Assembly: GCF_001544075.1 (NCBI RefSeq)
Contig: NZ_BCNT01000007.1
Coordinates: 62,001-126,000 of the forward strand
DNA length: 64,000 nucleotides
DNA from: Comamonas terrae
GTDB lineage: Bacteria; Pseudomonadota; Gammaproteobacteria; Burkholderiales; Burkholderiaceae_C
Direction: 5' to 3'
The notes below the pieces were generated by a model that was not told where the DNA came from, made no database searches, and was given only the letters and a program-made list of their open reading frames with translations. The position numbers were made by a program, and so were the translations under genes. This document shows, one piece after another, positions 42,554-50,780 of the stretch (position 1 is the stretch's first letter; each line of letters opens with the position of its first letter).

Positions 42554-43202
42554 GCTTGTTGAGGATGACGCCATGATCGGCGAAGCCGTGCAGAGCCTGC
42601 TGCGCGGCGAAGGCTATGCGGTGGACTGGGTCCGGGACGGCCGCCAGGCCGACACGGCCCTGCACGCCCACCAGTACGACCTGGTGCTGCTGGACCTGGG
42701 CCTGCCGGGCCTGGACGGCCTGCAGGTGCTGCGCCAGCTGCGCGCGCGCAAGGATGCCACGCCGGTGCTGGTGGCCACGGCGCGCGATGCCGTGCGCGAC
42801 CGCATCGCGGGACTGGATGCCGGGGCCGACGACTACGTGGTCAAGCCCTATGACATGGACGAGCTGCTGGCCCGTCTGCGGGCCCTGGCGCGCCGGGCCT
42901 CGGGCCGGGCCGAGGTGCAGTACGAGCACGAGGGCGTGCGGCTCAACCCCGCCACGCGCGAAGCCTCGGTCAACGGCAGCCCCGTGGTGCTGTCGGGGCG
43001 CGAATGGGCCGTGCTGCAGGCGCTGCTGGCCCGCCCGGGCAGCACGCTGTCGCGCCAGCAGCTGGAGGACAAGCTCTACGGCTGGGGCGACGAAGTCAGC
43101 AGCAATGCCATCGAGGTCTATATCCACGGCCTGCGCAAGAAGCTGGGCCAGGGCGCCATCCTCAATGTGCGCGGCGTGGGCTATATGCTGCCGCGGGCCT
43201 GA
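42543..43202 (+). CDS. OmpR/PhoB-family response regulator (QseB/PmrA-like)
   Basis: A 219-residue regulator. The receiver has D8 and D9 in LLLVEDDAMIG, the phosphoacceptor D51 in LLDLGLPGLDG and the Lys in DDYVVKPYDMDELL. The C-terminal winged helix shows SGREWAVLQALLARPGSTLSR, SNAIEVYIHGLRKKLG and NVRGVGYML. It is the partner of the following kinase gene. The start at ATG 42543 lies within a hairpin; a leaderless start from the -10 box at 42530 is possible. An ATG at 42531 would add 4 residues. Confidence 0.92.
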   Translation: MRLLLVEDDAMIGEAVQSLLRGEGYAVDWVRDGRQADTALHAHQYDLVLLDLGLPGLDGLQVLRQLRARKDATPVLVATARDAVRDRIAGLDAGADDYVVKPYDMDELLARLRALARRASGRAEVQYEHEGVRLNPATREASVNGSPVVLSGREWAVLQALLARPGSTLSRQQLEDKLYGWGDEVSSNAIEVYIHGLRKKLGQGAILNVRGVGYMLPRA

Positions 43203-43219
43203 GAACCGTTCGAGTTGCC

Positions 43220-44662
43220 ATGACAGCCGCCGCCCCGCTGGGATTTTCTTCCGCCGCCAGGCATTGGCTGCGCCGCTGCCTGCCCGGCTCGCTGGGCGCG
43301 CGGCTGCTGCTGTTCATCGGCGCGGCGATCGTGCTGACGGCGCTGCTGCAGGGCGTGCTGGCCTACCGCAATGCACTGGCGCAGACCGACACCCTGTTCG
43401 ATTACCAGATGCAGCAGACGGCGTTCGCGCTGCGCGCCGGCCTGCCCGTGGATGCACGGGGGCGGCCGCAGGGCACGCCGCCCGAGGACGAGAACAACGA
43501 GTTCATCGTCCAGGTCTGGACCAACGAAGGCTTGCGCATCTTCGAGTCGGCTTTCGGCACCGCGCTGCCGCAGATGGCCGTGCTGGGCTTTGCCGACGTG
43601 CCCGCGCGCGGCACCATGTACCGGGTGTTCTCGCTGCAGACCCGTTCCCAGGTGATCCAGGTCGCGCAGGACATGCATGTGCGCACGGCGCTGGCGCGCG
43701 AGGCCGCGCTGCGCAGCCTCTGGCCCATCGCGCTGCTGGCGCCGCTGCTGGCCCTGGCCGTGTGGTGGGTGGTGCGCCGTTCGCTGGCGCCCGTGCAGCG
43801 CGTGCGCCGCGAGCTGGCCATGCGCCAGCCGCAGGACCTGGCGCCTGTGCCGGTGGCGGGCCTGCCCGAGGAAATGCAGCCGCTGGTGCGCGAATTCAAT
43901 GCGCTGCTGCAGCGCGTGGACCAGGCATTCGAGGCGCAGCAGCACTTCGTGGCCGACGCGGCGCACGAGCTTCGCTCGCCGCTGGCCGCGCTGCAGCTGC
44001 AGTTGCAGGCCCTGCAGCGGGCGCCCGGACCTGCCGAGCGCGAGCTGGCGCAGCAGCGCCTGGCCGCCGGCATCGAACGCGCCAAGCATCTGGTGGAACA
44101 ACTGCTGGCGCTGGCGCGCCAGGAGGCCCGGGGGACACCCACGCCGGCGCAGGCTGCGGCCGGGCAAGGCGCGGGCGCCGGCCTCGTCGATCTGCGCGCG
44201 CTGGCCGAGCAGGTGCTGGCCGAGACCGCCGTCATGGCCCAGGCCCGGCAGCTCGACGTGGGCCTGAGCGAGGCCCCGCAGCTGCAGCACAGCTTTGCCG
44301 TGGCCGCCGATCCCCAGGCCATGGCCACGCTGCTGCGCAACCTGCTGGACAACGCCATCAAGTATGTTCCGGCCGGCGGGCGCGTGGATGTGGGCTGGAG
44401 CCAGGATGCGCAGGGCCGGGCGCTGGTGGTGGAGGATTCCGGCCCCGGCATCGCCGAGCACGAGCGCGAGCGCGTGGTGCAGCGCTTCGTGCGCGGCCAC
44501 GACGCGGGCGGCATGGCCGGCGGCAGCGGCCTGGGGCTGGCCATCGTGCAGAGCATTGCACGGTCGGCCGGCGCGCAATTGCTGCTCGATGCCTCGCCCT
44601 CGCTGGGCGGCCTGCGTGTGCGCATTCTGTGGCCGGCGCAGGCGCCAGCCGCCCAGGCCTGA
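43220..44662 (+). CDS. Two-component sensor histidine kinase (QseC/PmrB-like)
   Basis: A 480-residue membrane kinase. Transmembrane helices at about residues 25-46 (LLLFIGAAIVLTALLQGVL) and 170-190 (LWPIALLAPLLALAVWWVV) bracket a small periplasmic sensor. The HisKA box is ADAAHELRSPLAAL with H249. The ATPase domain has LLRNLLDNAIKYVP (N box), VVEDSGPGIAEHERERV (G1/D box) and GSGLGLAIVQSIA (G2). It begins 17 nt after the regulator gene and is surely co-transcribed. The signal is unknown; mucD upstream suggests envelope stress, which is inference. Confidence 0.93.
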   Translation: MTAAAPLGFSSAARHWLRRCLPGSLGARLLLFIGAAIVLTALLQGVLAYRNALAQTDTLFDYQMQQTAFALRAGLPVDARGRPQGTPPEDENNEFIVQVWTNEGLRIFESAFGTALPQMAVLGFADVPARGTMYRVFSLQTRSQVIQVAQDMHVRTALAREAALRSLWPIALLAPLLALAVWWVVRRSLAPVQRVRRELAMRQPQDLAPVPVAGLPEEMQPLVREFNALLQRVDQAFEAQQHFVADAAHELRSPLAALQLQLQALQRAPGPAERELAQQRLAAGIERAKHLVEQLLALARQEARGTPTPAQAAAGQGAGAGLVDLRALAEQVLAETAVMAQARQLDVGLSEAPQLQHSFAVAADPQAMATLLRNLLDNAIKYVPAGGRVDVGWSQDAQGRALVVEDSGPGIAEHERERVVQRFVRGHDAGGMAGGSGLGLAIVQSIARSAGAQLLLDASPSLGGLRVRILWPAQAPAAQA

Positions 44663-44746
44663 AAAAACGGGCCGGTACTGGCTTAGACTTGCACCATCCG
44701 GCCCGCGCACGGCTGCGCGGCCCCTGCCAGGTAGCGAGGTACATTG

Positions 44747-45775
44747 ATGGAATCCATTGTTCAGCGTCTGTCCCAGACAGTGGCTGCAGCCAAGTCGCTG
44801 CAGGCACTGACCCGACCGCTGCTTGAAATGCTGGTGGAAGTGACCCGGCTCGAATCGGCCTATCTGACCACGGTCGACGAGGAGCATGGCGTGCAGACCG
44901 TGCTCTATGTGCTCAATGCCGGGACGCTGCAGATGACCGAAGGCCTGCAGGTGCCCTGGAAGGACACGCTGTGCAAGCGCGCCCTGGCCGAAGGCCGCAT
45001 GTACACGGGCAATGTGGCCGAATGCTGGGGCGATTCGGCGGCTGCGCGCAAGCTGGGCATCCAGACCTATATGAGCATGCCGGTGTGCTTCACGTCAGGT
45101 CAGCTGTACGGCACGCTGTGCGCGGCCAGCTGCGAGTCGGAGCCTTTGGCGCCGGAGGCCGAGAGCGTGTTGCGCCTGTTTGCCCGCATCGTGGCCGGCT
45201 TTGCCGAGCGCGAGCAGCTGGTGCAGGAGCTGCAGCGGGTGAACCGCGAGCTGGCTTCGCTGGCCATGCTGGATGCGCTGACCGGACTGCCCAACCGCCG
45301 CAGCCTGACCGAGGAGCTGCAGCGCGTCATCGCCCATTGCCGCCGCAGCCGCGAATGGGTGCTGGTGGGCTTTGTGGACCTCGACCATTTCAAGGAAATC
45401 AACGACCGCTACGGCCATGAGGCCGGCGATGCGCTGCTGTGCACGCTGGCCACGCAACTGGCCGCAGCGGTGCGCAGCAGCGACATGCTGGCTCGCTTCG
45501 GCGGCGACGAGTTCGTGATGGTGGGCATGGGGCCCGGCCTCGACGACGACGGCGATCAGATCGCACGCGACCTGCAGCGGCGCCTGTTCGAGGCATCCTC
45601 CGCCTGCATCGAGCTGCCCGGCGGCGGCCAGCTGGCCTACCAGGGTGCCAGCGTGGGGGTTGTCTGCCTGCCGCCCGACGGCACGGACCTGGACGATGCG
45701 CTGCAAAAGGCCGACGCCGCCATGTACCGCACCAAGGCTGCGCGCCGCAAGCAGTCGGCCGGGGCCGCGCATTGA
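44747..45775 (+). CDS. GAF-GGDEF diguanylate cyclase
   Basis: A 342-residue soluble protein. Residues about 15-160 form a GAF domain (YLTTVDEEHGVQTVLYVLN, then VPWKDTLCKRALAEG and GTLCAASCESEPL). After a coiled linker comes the GGDEF domain: DALTGLPNRRSL, VDLDHFKEINDRYGHEAGD and the intact active-site loop FGGDEFVMVG (G252-F256). It should make cyclic di-GMP in response to a small ligand. No RxxD inhibitory site is seen just before the loop. A strong terminator follows, after which the mobile element begins. Confidence 0.9.
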   Translation: MESIVQRLSQTVAAAKSLQALTRPLLEMLVEVTRLESAYLTTVDEEHGVQTVLYVLNAGTLQMTEGLQVPWKDTLCKRALAEGRMYTGNVAECWGDSAAARKLGIQTYMSMPVCFTSGQLYGTLCAASCESEPLAPEAESVLRLFARIVAGFAEREQLVQELQRVNRELASLAMLDALTGLPNRRSLTEELQRVIAHCRRSREWVLVGFVDLDHFKEINDRYGHEAGDALLCTLATQLAAAVRSSDMLARFGGDEFVMVGMGPGLDDDGDQIARDLQRRLFEASSACIELPGGGQLAYQGASVGVVCLPPDGTDLDDALQKADAAMYRTKAARRKQSAGAAH

Positions 45776-45812
45776 AGCGGCGCTGCCCGCGCCGGCAGCG
45801 TCCGGCCATGAA

Positions 45813-45845
45813 AAAGGCCGCGAGGGATGCACCTTCGCGGCCTTT
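45813..45845. terminator. Terminator after the GGDEF gene
   Basis: AAAGGCCGCGA (45813-45823) pairs with TCGCGGCCTTT (45835-45845), an 11-bp stem with an A-run on the left and T on the right, active in both directions. It is close to the left edge of the mobile element. Confidence 0.75.
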
Positions 45846-45918
45846 GATTTCTCGACAGAAATCACACTCTGTCCGCTAACCCGCATGGATATTAGGTCTC
45901 GCACAAACGAGCCTAAGA

Positions 45919-45940
45919 TGTACCCCCAAATGTACCCCCA
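45919..45940. repeat. Integrase arm-type sites, left end
   Basis: Two direct copies of TGTACCCCCA at 45919-45928 and 45931-45940, 12 bp apart, directly upstream of the integrase gene. The same pair with the same spacing recurs at the right end (58814-58835). Confidence 0.7.
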
Positions 45941-45957
45941 GCCATGCGAGGATGCCC

Positions 45958-47166
45958 ATGAAACTGACCGACGCCAAGCTGCGCAACCTGAGCGAGACCG
46001 GCAAATACTTCGACGGCGGCGGGCTGTTTCTCGACTACGCCAAGACTGGCGGCAAGTACTGGCGTCTCAAGTACCGCAGCAACGGCAAAGAGAAGTTGCT
46101 CGCCCTGGGCGTCTATCCGGCTGTGGGCCTCAAGGATGCACGGGAACAGGCCATGCAGGCCCGCATGCTCATTCAGTCCGGCATTGATCCGGCAGAGCAG
46201 CGCAAGGTGGGCAAGGCCAAGGCCGAGAAAGAGGCCGTCAACACCCTGCAGGCCGTGACCGCCGAATGGCTGGAGCATCAGGCCGCCCGGTGGGAGCCAG
46301 TCACCCTGCAGCGCATACAGGCCTCTCTGGAAAACGACATCCTGAACATCCTGGGCGCAAGGCCGCTGGCCAGCATCACGCCGCTGGAGATCATGGCCGC
46401 CGTCAAGGTGATCGAGGCCCGTGGCGCCGGCGAGCAGGCGGGCCGGGTGCTGCAACGGGTCAAGGCCATCTTCCGCTGGGCCCTCATTCACGGACGGCTG
46501 CAAAGCAACCCCATGGTGGATCTGGTGCCGTCCGAGATCCTGCGGCCCCGCGAAGTCAAACACCGTGCCGCCATCGATGACCGCGAGCTGCCCGAGTTCC
46601 TGGCCCGGCTCGATGCCTATGACGGCGAGCTGCACACCATCAGTGCCCTGCGCCTGCTCATCCTCACCGCCACGCGCCCCGGCGAGGCACGCGGTGCCCG
46701 CTGGGACGAGATCGATCTGGACGCTGCCGTGTGGACTATCCCTGCCGAGCGCATGAAGATGCGGCAGGAACACCGCGTGCCCCTGTCGCGGCAGGCCTTG
46801 GCCGTGCTGCAGCAGATGCGGCCCATCTCCGAGCGGCTGGAGCTGGTCTTTCCCAGCCCCTTCTACAGCACCAAGCCGCTGAGCGAGAACACCTTCAACT
46901 CGGCCATGGCCCGCATGGGCTACAAGTACCTGGCCACGGCCCACGGCTTTCGAGCCCTGTTCTCGACCGTGGCCAACGAGGCAGGCTGGCGCCCGGACGT
47001 GATCGAGCGCCAACTGGCCCACAAAGAGCGCAACCAGGTGCGGGCTGCCTACCACCGCAGCACCTATATGGCAGAGCGCACCCAGCTCATGCAATGGTGG
47101 GCCGACTATCTGGATGCCCGCAGAGCAGGGCAGACGCTGACCATGCCTCAGTGGGCCAGGGGCTAG
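45958..47166 (+). CDS. int: P4-type tyrosine recombinase/integrase
   Basis: A 402-residue integrase. The N-terminal arm-binding domain (DUF4102 type) shows KLTDAKLRNL, GGLFLDYAKTGGKYWRLKYR and KLLALGVYPAVGLKDARE. The catalytic domain carries the Arg in TATRPGEARGARW, the HxxR motif in AHGFRALFST, the second His in RQLAHKERN and the nucleophilic Tyr in AAYHRSTY. These features identify the P4 family, which usually inserts at tRNA 3' ends. The GAGG at 45948-45951 favours the ATG at 45958 over that at 45952. It is followed by its own terminator. Confidence 0.93.
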   Translation: MKLTDAKLRNLSETGKYFDGGGLFLDYAKTGGKYWRLKYRSNGKEKLLALGVYPAVGLKDAREQAMQARMLIQSGIDPAEQRKVGKAKAEKEAVNTLQAVTAEWLEHQAARWEPVTLQRIQASLENDILNILGARPLASITPLEIMAAVKVIEARGAGEQAGRVLQRVKAIFRWALIHGRLQSNPMVDLVPSEILRPREVKHRAAIDDRELPEFLARLDAYDGELHTISALRLLILTATRPGEARGARWDEIDLDAAVWTIPAERMKMRQEHRVPLSRQALAVLQQMRPISERLELVFPSPFYSTKPLSENTFNSAMARMGYKYLATAHGFRALFSTVANEAGWRPDVIERQLAHKERNQVRAAYHRSTYMAERTQLMQWWADYLDARRAGQTLTMPQWARG

Positions 47167-47193
47167 CCCGCACCAGACACCAGAGACAGACCC

Positions 47194-47218
47194 AGCCGCC
47201 CGCCGAGGCGGCTTTTTT
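47194..47218 (+). terminator. Terminator of the integrase gene
   Basis: AGCCGCC (47194-47200) pairs with GGCGGCT (47207-47213), followed by TTTTTT. Confidence 0.8.
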
Positions 47219-47286
47219 GTGCCTACCAACCAAAAGTGTCACTTTGTTACAACGCAATTTGCTCCGGGACTATTTCTGCAAAAACC

Positions 47287-47413
47287 GTGGGAACGTGGGA
47301 ACAAATGCAGCGGAAATTCCGGAAACGCTGATACAGCAAGCGTTAGATGCTATCAAAAGCTGTGGGAACAGAGTGGGAACAGAGTGGGAACACGAAGGGA
47401 ACAGAGTGGGAAC
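47287..47413. repeat. GTGGGAAC iteron cluster upstream of the ariA-like gene
   Basis: GTGGGAAC occurs back to back at 47287 and 47295, then at 47362, 47373, 47384, (AAGGGAAC) 47395 and 47406. The last five are spaced exactly 11 bp, one helical turn. They end 38 bp before a TATAAT (47451-47456) upstream of the ATPase gene. Related repeats in the opposite orientation occur at 57939-58222. Confidence 0.8.
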
Positions 47414-47450
47414 AATGGCACATGAATATAGAAATTAAATCTAATATCAA

Positions 47451-47456
47451 TATAAT
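47451..47456 (+). promoter_or_regulatory. Candidate -10 box of the ariAB-like operon
   Basis: TATAAT in AT-rich DNA 29 nt before the ATG at 47485. The matching -35 region (GAAATT near 47430) is poor, so an activator or repressor acting from the nearby iterons is possible. Confidence 0.5.
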
Positions 47457-47484
47457 TTATTAAATCAATTAGTTGGTGTTAATT

Positions 47485-48954
47485 ATGAAAATTCGAATAA
47501 GTAAACTAATATTTAATGGCTTTAGGAGTGCCGATCAAACTGCCGTAGTTGATTTTTCAGCTTCACCTGTATCTGTTATTTATGGTCTTAATGGCTCAGG
47601 TAAAACAACATTTCTCAGAGCCATTAATGCATTTCTTTCACAAAATAATCAAATTTTGGAAAGTATTTGTGTAAACAGCATCTATTGTGAGTACTTTGAA
47701 ATAGCTCCATGTGGTGAGATTATAAAGCAAGAATTTCCTCGATTGGAAGGTTTATCAAATAAAGATATTAGCCATCTTATAGATAGTGGAACCTTCGAGG
47801 CAGCGAAGATTCAGATTCCAGAGAGTCTTATAAATCAGTACGGCATAGTTGATGAATCTAGAATAAGTACTGCAGCGTGGAAAGAATTAAAAAAATACAT
47901 TGAAGAGCCTGTTCTTAGAAAATTAGTTGTTGATAAAAAAGATTCGGGTTATGACTGGTCACGCTTCGAATCATCGAGTTTATTTGCTACGAATTCGCTA
48001 TCTCTTGGAATTGAACGCGGCGTTACTACTCAGCAGACTCGGGTTGAGCCAGATTTGATTCTTGAGTTTTTCTCAAATCCAAGATATAGAAGTTTATTCT
48101 CTATGGATAGAGAGAAGAGCCTGCATATGTTGGCTCAAGACCTTTCCTTCTATATACGACAAAGACAAAATGCTTTGTCTAGGGTTAGAAAGTCAGAGTT
48201 TGATTTAAAAAGTAAGCACGCTAATTTGCAGAATATTAAACTTGAAAACATTCAGGGAATATTAATTGATCACTATGAGGCAGCAAAAAAGTCTGCAACA
48301 TTAAAAATACAGAATGCCTTGTTTGATACTCTTGCATTCGCAATCGATCAAGAATCTAATATAACAGTGGATGCCGAGCCGTCGGAATTTTATGGCAACT
48401 TGGAAAAGGGCCGCCCTAGATTGATTGAGGCTCTAAAGAGCGCTGTCGATAATAAGTTTAAAGAAACAATTTTAAAAAAACTTGAAGGTCTTGAATCAGA
48501 GAATGATTACAAGGAAGTTTACAATAATGAATTGCTTCGCAAGCTATTCAATAACATGATGGCAGAACTAAAAGTTGAGAGACTGCTTTTGAGTTCTATT
48601 AATCTAATTGTAGAGAAGTTTAATAAATATTTGATTGATGGTAAAAGGTTGGAAATTTCAGAAGAAAAGGTTGTTGTCAAAATAGATGATAAAGAACTGG
48701 AAATAAACGAACTTTCTAGTGGTGAGCGACACATTCTGACCTTTTTAACACTAGTTCTTTTCCATGGTCAGGACAGAGATTTTCTGATAATTGACGAGCC
48801 TGAAATTTCTTTGAATATTACATGGCAAAGAGAATTGCTCGGCCTATTTAATGAACTGGTTCCAGATACGCAAATAATTGTCGCGTCGCATAGTCCAGCT
48901 ATTTCCAAGAGAAATCCACACTATCTCACAGAGCTCGTAACTTTTAGAGTATAA
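47485..48954 (+). CDS. ABC-type AAA ATPase, AriA-like (PARIS defence candidate)
   Basis: A 489-residue ATPase of the SMC/RecF-like (AAA_15/AAA_21) type. Walker A is GLNGSGKTT (G34-T42), followed by a long helical middle region, the signature LSSGERH (G413), Walker B FLIIDEPEISL (D437, E438) and the H-loop histidine H469 in ASHSP. It is followed after 4 nt by a DUF4435/TOPRIM-like gene. In the PARIS system AriA forms the ATPase scaffold that holds the AriB effector until a phage anti-restriction protein triggers release. The DNA is strongly AT-rich compared with its surroundings, a sign of recent transfer. Identity with AriA is inferred from architecture, not alignment. Confidence 0.75.
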   Translation: MKIRISKLIFNGFRSADQTAVVDFSASPVSVIYGLNGSGKTTFLRAINAFLSQNNQILESICVNSIYCEYFEIAPCGEIIKQEFPRLEGLSNKDISHLIDSGTFEAAKIQIPESLINQYGIVDESRISTAAWKELKKYIEEPVLRKLVVDKKDSGYDWSRFESSSLFATNSLSLGIERGVTTQQTRVEPDLILEFFSNPRYRSLFSMDREKSLHMLAQDLSFYIRQRQNALSRVRKSEFDLKSKHANLQNIKLENIQGILIDHYEAAKKSATLKIQNALFDTLAFAIDQESNITVDAEPSEFYGNLEKGRPRLIEALKSAVDNKFKETILKKLEGLESENDYKEVYNNELLRKLFNNMMAELKVERLLLSSINLIVEKFNKYLIDGKRLEISEEKVVVKIDDKELEINELSSGERHILTFLTLVLFHGQDRDFLIIDEPEISLNITWQRELLGLFNELVPDTQIIVASHSPAISKRNPHYLTELVTFRV

Positions 48955-48958
48955 GAAT

Positions 48959-49855
48959 ATGAATAAGTACGAGATAGATGAAATATTGTCGATGGCCATT
49001 ATGACTAAAACAGCTCATGTTTTAGTGGAAGGTGTTGATGATGTTCGTATTTACGAAAAACTTTCATCGGGTGATTGTGAGGTTTATGCAATAGAGTCCA
49101 TTGAGGGTTATTCTGGTGGATGTGATTTTGTTAAAGATGCTATCCAAGATCTAAACTCAATAGATTCTCAAGGAATTCTTGATAAATATGTTGTCGGAAT
49201 AATTGATAGAGATGTCGGATACTTTAGAAATGGAAATTTGAATATGCCGGCATTATTTACTTTGGCTCAGTATTCAATCGAGAGTCATTTTGTTAACTCT
49301 GAAGTTCTGAATAAACTTTTAGTGAAATTGACTCACATCACAGAAAAACAAGTAACGCCTCTGATTACTGTGCAAGAATGCATTGACGATTTAGATGGTC
49401 TTTACTATTTTTCCTTGGAAGCTCTTCAGGGAGCCATAGATTCCAGCTACTCAAGTGTCGTTGGGTATGGAGATAACATAGGGCGGCGAAAAGATGAAAA
49501 TACAATGCAATCCATCATGGCTAAATCTGATGTACTTGACCAACTATCCGCTAGTAAAAATTTAGGACGTAGTATTTCTGAATTAAAGATATTTGTAAAG
49601 GGAAAATGGCTTTTGAAATCTTTCTCTGAAGGGCTGGAGAAAGTAATTAAAGATCTGCCTAGAAAATGCAAAGCAAAGAGTATTATGCAATGCAGGGTTT
49701 GTCAATTTGATGATAAATCATCATGCTTGTTTAAGATAAAAGACGGTATTTCTCATAAAGCCATATACTCGTTGGCAATGGACATTGTTGATAACAATGA
49801 GCTAAATTATGTAAGGGATATGCTTCAGAGAATTTCAGCTACCGCCAAGGCTTGA
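48959..49855 (+). CDS. DUF4435/TOPRIM-like protein, AriB-like (PARIS effector candidate)
   Basis: A 298-residue protein whose N-terminus matches the DUF4435 pattern VLVEGVDDVRIYEKL with E24, near the position of the catalytic Glu of AriB, and a TOPRIM-like DxD in VGIIDRDVGYF (D83, D85). A C-x2-C...C pair occurs near the C-terminus (MQCRVCQF, then SSCLF) and may bind zinc. It lies 4 nt after the ATPase gene in equally AT-rich DNA. AriB effectors of characterised PARIS systems cleave host tRNA after release. A different two-gene AAA/TOPRIM defence type is possible. Confidence 0.72.
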   Translation: MNKYEIDEILSMAIMTKTAHVLVEGVDDVRIYEKLSSGDCEVYAIESIEGYSGGCDFVKDAIQDLNSIDSQGILDKYVVGIIDRDVGYFRNGNLNMPALFTLAQYSIESHFVNSEVLNKLLVKLTHITEKQVTPLITVQECIDDLDGLYYFSLEALQGAIDSSYSSVVGYGDNIGRRKDENTMQSIMAKSDVLDQLSASKNLGRSISELKIFVKGKWLLKSFSEGLEKVIKDLPRKCKAKSIMQCRVCQFDDKSSCLFKIKDGISHKAIYSLAMDIVDNNELNYVRDMLQRISATAKA

Positions 49856-49913
49856 TTGTCAGTGTGAGGCAAATTTATGCCACAATTCGTCCAAGCCCCC
49901 TGTCCCGGGGCTG

Positions 49914-50138
49914 GTGCTTGAAAACACCGGATCACACAGCGGCTAAGCCTCCCCGTCAGCGAGGCCTTGTCACGTCTGAACACTGGAAATGTGGGCACCG
50001 CGCCTGCACATCCACATGGTTACGGGCGGGATGGGGCTACCCGTAAGGCTGCCCGCACGTCTGTGTGCGTGTTTTCAACATCCCGTCCACCTGCTTCGTG
50101 CTTGAAAACGCGATGCAGGTGGTTTCAGTCTCACACAG
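49914..50138 (+). ncRNA. P4-like RNA immunity region (three complementary blocks)
   Basis: Block A: GTGCTTGAAAACAC (49914-49927) plus CACACAG (49933-49939). Block B: CTGTGTG (50061-50067) plus GTGTTTTCAA (50069-50078). Block C: GTGCTTGAAAACGC (50098-50111) plus CACACAG (50132-50138). B is complementary to both A and C in both parts. Phage P4 uses such a layout: its CI RNA pairs with sites before and after it to terminate replication-gene transcription. The stretch 49856-50150 has no convincing gene. That an RNA is made here is inferred. Confidence 0.55.
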
Positions 50139-50150
50139 GAGCACGGAACC

Positions 50151-50396
50151 ATGAACACCGTATCTCGCCCCCTGGCCTGCGCCCAGCCTTCTGGTGCTGC
50201 ATGCCTGTCTCTGCCCGCCACGGGCAACACCTCTGACCCCATCCAATTGCACATGCAGGCGCTCAACAGCCTGAGCCGCTGCAAAGCCATGCTCACGGCC
50301 CGCGAGCCGATGTACCTGTTTGCCGAGAAGTTTCTGGCCGAGGCACAGCAGGCCATTGCCACGCTGCAATCCATCGACCTGAACCCGGAGGGCTGA
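50151..50396 (+). CDS. Small hypothetical protein, first gene after the immunity region
   Basis: An 81-residue protein with no recognised domain. The second half is helical (MQALNSLSRCKAMLTAREP and FLAEAQQAIATLQSIDL). CACAGGAGCACGG before the ATG provides a ribosome site. It is the first gene of the rightward operon leading to the primase, and sits where P4 carries kil/orf genes. Function unknown. Confidence 0.6.
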   Translation: MNTVSRPLACAQPSGAACLSLPATGNTSDPIQLHMQALNSLSRCKAMLTAREPMYLFAEKFLAEAQQAIATLQSIDLNPEG

Positions 50397-50399
50397 GCC

Positions 50400-50780
50400 A
50401 TGACAGCCCTCGACACTTCTGCTGCCCGCAACGCAGTGGCAGCGCAGCCGCGCCCGTCCTTTGCACCGCTGCACACAACCCCCATTGACGCCACCTCGGA
50501 TCAGCAGGCCCGGCTCTCGCACCGCGAAGCGCGCCAGCTGGTGTGCGAGATCCGCACATGGGCACGCCAGTTCAACGCACCCGATGCAAAGGCGCTGGCC
50601 GCAGCCATGGATGACATGGAGCGCCTGTTGCTTTGGCTGTGGACGGAGATGGACGAAAGCCTGCTGCGTTTGACGCTGGCCGAGTCCGCCAAGACCCCCG
50701 AAAAAGCCGCCGAAATGCGGGCCGTGGCCATGCAGTTTTTGGGCCGCTGGCTGGGCCGAAAAAACGCCGATCAGGGCTGA
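50400..50780 (+). CDS. Hypothetical protein
   Basis: A 126-residue protein starting 3 nt after the previous stop. LSHREARQLVCEIRTWARQF and MDDMERLLLWLWTEMDESLL suggest a helical protein. No domain is recognised. The composition resembles the rest of the element. It is the last gene before a 330-bp gap. Confidence 0.6.
   Translation: MTALDTSAARNAVAAQPRPSFAPLHTTPIDATSDQQARLSHREARQLVCEIRTWARQFNAPDAKALAAAMDDMERLLLWLWTEMDESLLRLTLAESAKTPEKAAEMRAVAMQFLGRWLGRKNADQG

Noticed and set aside
45911..45928. AAGATG near the left arm sites as att core shared with AAGATG at the tRNA 3' end (58943-58948)
   Set aside because: Only 6 bp match, and the left copy lies within the arm-site cluster.
47287..47413. 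CRISPR array
   Set aside because: Repeats are only 8 bp with 3-bp gaps; there are no spacers and no cas genes.
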